Origin: Climacteris rufus
Lineage: Eukaryota > Chordata > Aves > Passeriformes > Climacteridae
NCBI GenBank assembly: GCA_013398175.1
Contig: VZRZ01008251.1
Coordinates: 181,786 to 245,785 of the forward strand
DNA: 64,000 nucleotides
Reading direction: 5' to 3'
Of the stretch, positions 59,101 through 64,000 are shown piece by piece; positions within the stretch are counted from its first letter, which is position 1, and each line of letters starts with the position of its first letter. The translations under genes were made by a program, and so were the position numbers. Below the pieces are notes generated by a model that ran no database searches, was not told the DNA's origin, and was given only the letters and a program-made list of their open reading frames with translations.

Positions 59101-62100
59101 CCCAAGGAGTGAGTCCGAGACTGGAAACTCACATTTGGTTTCTGGAAGCACTTTATTAGCTGAAGAGACAAAAGAAAACAAACCCAAGGGCTCTCACAAG
59201 CAGGGATTTAGATCATGGCATGCAGAGGAGCCAGCTGCTGAGCAGTGTGACCAACCATGGTCACAAGTCCATCTGTTTTATAATGCCAGGGTGATGGTGT
59301 GTAGGAGCCCCCCAGCCCCAGCAGTGCCTTCTCTCCCTTGGTTTTCCAGGGCTTTCCCCACTTCTTTGGCTTTCTGGGACAAGTGGCTGCCTGCAGGGAG
59401 AACAAATACCACAGAGGGGGCTGTTAATAGTGCTGAAGAGCTGAGTCTCAAGGGAAGTGCTGAAGATTTTGCATGTAGGACTTGAAAATAGGGAGAGAGA
59501 AATCCTCTGTCTGTGATTTGATTTGAAATGCAGACCTGCAGCTGCCAGCATTGTGAATATCAGCCTTTCAGTAAAAGAAGTGCCCTTTCCAGTATCTCTT
59601 GGGCACTGCTAGGCTTGTGGAGAGAGATGATGTCTTTTATTAGCCTGACTGATAGAGGGGGATGAAAACCAGACAAGCTCTCACCACCCGAGCCCTGGTT
59701 TCTATGACACATTCATTAGAAAGGATTTCCTGGGGGGTGTAGCTCCGTTTTTATATTGTAAATTTTTTTTTGCCTCGCCCTGCTGGGCCTCTTCAACTGC
59801 ATTTCTAGATTCAACTACATTTATAGACCCCTTATTCCAGGTTTGTGATCCCCATATAAACCCAGATGACTTTATTTCCATCTGCATTAAAATCAAGCTG
59901 AATGATGTGATCCCCAACATAGGCACATCCGTAGCAATTTGCCAAGGAAACCACTTCCCACTGAAGGTGCTATCCCTGGGCAGTGTTTCAGCTTGCTGGA
60001 TTCCTGCATGCCCTGGCACTCCACAGGGCAGCTGGCAGACACTGCTGGCTCTTGGCAGACAGTCACGGGAAGGGCAAAGCATTTAAAAGATGCTGGGCAA
60101 CCTCTGGATTATTCAAGGCAGTTCTACACAACTCTGATGTTTTGCAAATCTGGACATTAAAGACGTGCTTAGGGAAATCTCCTCTCATCCCGTGTCTCTG
60201 TCAGAAAGAGATGGAGATAATCCTGTTGCCAGAGTTCCTCTGGGAGGCCCCTGGGATCACTCCTGGAACATCTCGCTCTCTGAGCGTGACACAATTGTGA
60301 CACCTTTGTATGTTAAATGCTGGCCTTGCAATTATTAAGAATCCTTTCAGTCTGTGACTGTATCATGTTAAGGAAAAAGGAAATGTGTATTTATAACTTA
60401 AACTTTTGTGCCTTGTGACAGTTGGTTTATTCTCTATGTAGAGGGTGAAGAGGAATGGTGATGTTAGAGCAGAAGGAGGCAGTCAGCCAAGATTGTTGTG
60501 GTGTTGGAAACAGGTTTCTTTTAATTCAGTAAGGTAGAATAATTTGAAATACCTTCAGTGCAAGGTTATGTTGTGTTATGTATGTGTTTGCTGAGCCCAG
60601 GAAAAGGTTGATTGCATTCTTACTCTCCCATGAGACTTCCTCCGTGGCTTGGGTTAAGTTACTTTGCCTAAAGTTTCTCTTCTGTAAAACAAAGGTAACA
60701 CAGGCTGATGCTTCCCTAACAGTAAATTTGTTACAGCTAATTGCTTGGTGAGTGTTTAGTGCTGTAATTATGATCTGAGTTAAAGCTTTGCTTGTGTTTC
60801 ACATCATTGAAAACCCTTCCATTGAATTATAGCCTCTTGAATTGGATATTAATCCTGCTTAAGTACACTTAAAACAAGCATGGGTTTTCATGCTTCATGT
60901 AGGCACTTTTGTAGCAAACTGGTATTGCTGCAGGAGATGTGAAGGGAAAGAGGGTGTGCTAAGGCACAGAAATATTCAGTAAATACAGACCATTATCAGA
61001 TGATCAATAAGAGTTGGGGAGAGAGAGAAAAGCAGCTTTCAATTTGGGTGGGAAAGGACATGGGACCTTTTATTAAATGACTAGCACTTTGTTCACCATG
61101 ACCTGAACTTCGGGGTCCCACAGTGGTCATGGGTGATTTTAGGCAGGCAGGGATTTCCAAGAGTCTCTAAAGCTATTTTCTCTCCTCTCTAGTATGGGTT
61201 GGCATCACTGACACTGAATTTATAACCTTGTGGTGGGGGTCCTTCCAGGCAGCATGGCTGGGCTCACGTACTGGGTCAGTGAGTTATGAATGTACCAGTA
61301 TTGTTAACGTTGGGTTCACAGCTGGAATAACAGAGCTGACAGCCTTTGTGTTGTGGGAAGCAGCTTATCAGAAGCTGTGTCCTCGTGACCTTCCAGGCAA
61401 ACCAGCGCTGCTGATTCATGGTGTGACTCCCTGACAGCCCCAGACCGTACAGTTAACCTTTTGGCACTAGAATGCACTGCAGTTAGAAGGGATTTATAGC
61501 CATTGTCTGGTGCCAAACCACAAATGTGAATAAATATTTTAAGAGTCTTTCCTTCAAAGGAAAAGGTAAGTGTAAAGTGTGTGCGCTTGGGGAGAAAATG
61601 GACACCTGAGACTGTTTTTCCTTACTGTTTTAAAGAACAGTTGTTCCCCTGCCTCCGGATAGAAGAAGCTATCTCTGAAATCACTAAATAGGTGTCAGAG
61701 TTTGGAAGAGCTGGGATTTGTATGCCAGTCAGCTTCCTGCTGGTCCTGTATTTACAGGCTGGCACACAGAGCAGTCAAAATGGAAACTAAACTAAATAGC
61801 TAAATTACTTTATGGCAAACAAGTAGAGCATTTCTCTCTGTGTTTTTCTGGAATGCACCATCCCATGTTGCCACTCAAAATAAATGAGGAATAATGTGGT
61901 GGTTCTTTGAGGGCAGTTATTGCTTCTTCACAAAGGTAAATAATGAGAAGGGAAGTAAGAAGTGAAACTCGAATAATGAGGTTTGCTTCATTAAACAGCT
62001 GCTGAAGATTATCTTTACTGCAGACTTCACTTAGGAAATAACTCAGTGATGGTGGAAACACTTGGAAATGCTTAGTTTTGATCTAACATGAATATGCTCA

Positions 62101-63068
62101 AAAGCTTTAGCTTTGTTGATGTAGTCAGGTGAGTAATTTGTGGTTTGGTAATTCAATGTTCAGCAGCAGAAATATTGATTAGTTGTAAGGAATTAGGACA
62201 TGGGTTTAAAAATCCTTCCAGAAATTTATGTTGGCTGACATTTTGTTCAGATTTTGAGTGTAATAAAGTAATAATTGTTCTCCATTTGCAAACACCGTGA
62301 TCAATAGTCATAAAACAGGTACTTTTGTTTCTCTCACCTGCATCTGCACATTCCTGTCTGTGCTGTAAAGCATGGTTCAATCTATATTGAAGCCAAGCAC
62401 GACTCTGTGATGCATGAGTGAAGTTCCATTTACGCTTTGCAGAGAGAAGACTTGCATTTACTTCTTGGTTACATGGTATTCAGTGGCAAAGCAAGAAACA
62501 CAGTTCCCAAAACCAAGCTCTTCAGCTCCTGACTGCCAGGATGTTTCTTCAACATTAAGTTTCCTGATGTGCCGAGCCTTCCTCATTCTTCCCAGTGCCA
62601 AAGCGGCAGTGGGAAAGAAGTGGAAAACAGAGAAAACTTTGTGACCTTAAAAGTTGCAGAATAAGTGTTTGCATAACCAAGGATGCAGGATACTCCAGGA
62701 TGCTTACTCCATTCTTCAGAGTGGAGCACTGGGAATGATTCCCAGGTTGGAGACTGACAACTGCCTCTGGTCTCACTGAGGGAGGGGGCTGATGTGAGTG
62801 TTGGTGACCTTAGCCGTGTTTGATTTCCTCTCATTTCAGAGGATTTGGTTTGCTTCCTCATTCCATGCCAGCATACTGTTTACCATGTGATACAGCTCTG
62901 GCATGGGTGATGCATCCCAGAGCTGTGACATAGCCACTCCTGCCACAGAGAATGTGGTCCTGACATTTTCTCCTTTTGTGCATTGTTGAGCCTGCCCTTT
63001 ACCAATTGATCAGGGAAGCTTGTCCACCCTAAAACCTTGTGACTCACCAAGGCTCTCTTCTTTTCCAG
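56181..63068 (+). other. DIS3L2: DIS3L2 intron between exons F and G (6.9 kb, phase 0)
   Basis: Donor GTAAGG and acceptor cttcttttccag. The intervening sequence looks unique. I see no CR1 copy, no exon and no recognisable gene. ORFs up to 137 codons (around 59072-59485) show no family features. Confidence 0.85.
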
Positions 63069-63176
63069 GTGATCCCAATGCTTCCCAGGCTGCTCTGTGA
63101 GGAGTTATGCAGTCTCAATCCCATGCAAGATAGACTGACATTCTCTGTGATGTGGAAGTTGACTCCGGAAGGCAAG
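63069..63176 (+). CDS. DIS3L2: DIS3L2 exon G (RNB domain, probably human exon 12)
   Basis: A 108-nt, 36-codon exon, phase 0 at both ends, after ctctcttcttttccag and before AAG|GTACCT. It reads [20 protein letters not shown] then [16 protein letters not shown]. The [16 protein letters not shown] block is the family-typical RNB motif, in which the backbone wraps the 3' end of the RNA channel. Human has [18 protein letters not shown] and SVIWTLTPEGK, so only conservative changes are seen. Being symmetric in phase and a multiple of three, the exon could be skipped in frame. A 16-bp tandem repeat begins 18 bases after its donor. The protein is predicted to continue in the exon expected at base 64001. 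Confidence 0.97.
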
Positions 63177-63193
63177 GTACCTCTGGCAGCATG

Positions 63194-63250
63194 CAGTCAT
63201 CCTGCTAATCAGTCATCCTGCTAATCAGTCATCCTGCTGATCAGTCCTCC
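63194..63250 (+). repeat. 16-bp tandem repeat, 3.5 copies, next to exon G donor
   Basis: The unit CAGTCATCCTGCTAAT occurs at 63194 and 63210 identically, at 63226 with one change (CTGAT), and as a partial, changed copy from 63242 (CAGTCCTCC). The near-identity of units implies recent slippage, so copy number is probably polymorphic. It begins 18 nt after the exon G donor. Confidence 0.92.
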
Positions 63251-63559
63251 GTCAGTGCCCAGCCCCTACTCTTACAGAGAGAGCAGTGAAAATGCCATCC
63301 CTTAACACCCAGCTGGAGAGCAAAGGTGAACACTGGAGGATGTAGGGTTGTTCCTGTATCTTTTCTTGTTGATGACAGACTGGAATTTCCAGCTGGAATA
63401 ACCACTCAGTATGGTGGGGAAAGGAGGAATATTTGTATGAATCTCAGGAAGAGAGAATGTCCTGCTCCTTGCCAGGTCACCCAACCATTTAATGTCTTAC
63501 CTCCAGCAGCAATTCAGAGCTAATGCTTTAGGTGGGACAGGATGTGCCCCCAAGTCCAG

Positions 63560-63597
63560 CGCTGCCGCGCGCTCCCCGGCAGTTGTGCAATGCGGCG
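63560..63597. other. Small CpG cluster
   Basis: Seven CpGs in 38 bp (AGCGCTGCCGCGCGCTCC, then CCCGGC and TGCGGCGGA) within otherwise CpG-poor intron. GCGC-type motifs resemble NRF1/E2F-like sites but no further support exists. Confidence 0.4.
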
Positions 63598-64000
63598 GAT
63601 GCAGCAGTGTCCCTCTGTGGGACAGACTGTTTAATTCCTCTTCAAAGCTGCATATTACATCAATCCAAATAAAGCCTGATAGCCCTTCAGCAAAGGCATG
63701 GCTCCATCCTCTGCATGTGTTTTTTCCAGGGAGCAGTTATAGAGGCTGTTGGTGCAGTGAGCTGCCCTCAGCTGCCTGCCTGTGCTCCCAAGGTCTTCAT
63801 TTCTCTCCTTATTCCTCTCCCACACTCTTTGTAACCCTAAAATCTCCTCTTTGGTGATCACAGTGTCCCCTCACTAATCAAGGAGGGCTGAAGACTGGCA
63901 GTGCCAGAAGACTCTTGGTCTATGCAAAATAAATTTTTTGTACTCAGATTTTTTTAAACCACTGTTGTGCTCTTATACAACTCTTTCTTTCTGTTCACAG

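Larger units (their letters stand above)
63177..64000 (+). other. DIS3L2: DIS3L2 intron after exon G (824 nt), ending at a predicted acceptor at the window edge
   Basis: Donor GTACCT at 63177. The window's last bases, actctttctttctgttcacag, form a strong polypyrimidine tract and CAG. The next DIS3L2 exon (in human beginning ILDEWFGRTI) is therefore expected at base 64001 in phase 0, and this would be a complete short intron. It contains the 16-bp tandem repeat and a small CpG cluster at 63560-63597. Confidence 0.75.

Noticed and set aside
59072..59485. 137-codon + strand ORF
   Set aside because: No recognisable domain; overlapping antisense ORFs of similar length suggest chance.
1..64000. 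CRISPR array, bacterial operon, viral genome or retroviral pol gene
   Set aside because: No regularly spaced repeats, no prokaryotic gene packing and no retroviral protease, RT active-site or integrase signatures; only CR1-type LINE remnants.

Overview
This window is an internal stretch of one large vertebrate gene on the + strand. Seven coding exons can be joined by consensus splice sites into one uninterrupted reading frame of 1,065 nt (355 codons). The product is DIS3L2, the cytoplasmic exosome-independent 3'-5' exoribonuclease of the RNase II/RNB family that degrades 3'-oligouridylated RNAs such as uridylated pre-let-7. The identification rests on direct reading of the exons: the second cold-shock domain exon, the linker, and the start of the RNB catalytic domain with its acidic active-site motif [10 protein letters not shown] intact.

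The organism is most likely a bird. The introns carry CR1 LINE fragments of avian type (30771-31590 on -, 36035-36345 on +), plus an older CR1/L3-like fossil near 33780-34160. Repeat content is otherwise very low, with no Alu, L1 or B1/B2 and no clear LTR element. A crocodilian or turtle is possible but would usually show more repeats. No species can be named.

Layout: 1-5906 is the tail of an upstream intron. Exon A is 5907-6141, exon B 18355-18461, exon C 19639-19886, exon D 26543-26716, exon E 42087-42166, exon F 56068-56180 and exon G 63069-63176. The final 824 bases are an intron ending in a polypyrimidine tract and CAG at base 64000, so the next exon should begin at the first base outside the window. 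From my memory of the human protein, A-G correspond to human exons 6-12 (codons about 123-475). C, D, E, F and G have the length expected from human; B is two codons longer.

More than 98% of the window is intron. It holds CR1 remnants, small microsatellites, a 16-bp tandem repeat beside exon G's donor, two perfect 13-bp inverted repeats and three CpG-dense islets of unknown role. I found no second protein gene, no tRNA or rRNA gene and no CRISPR array. Nearly all other ORFs are chance openings in intron or CR1 remnants. I see no convincing undescribed biological system; the findings are modest leads.
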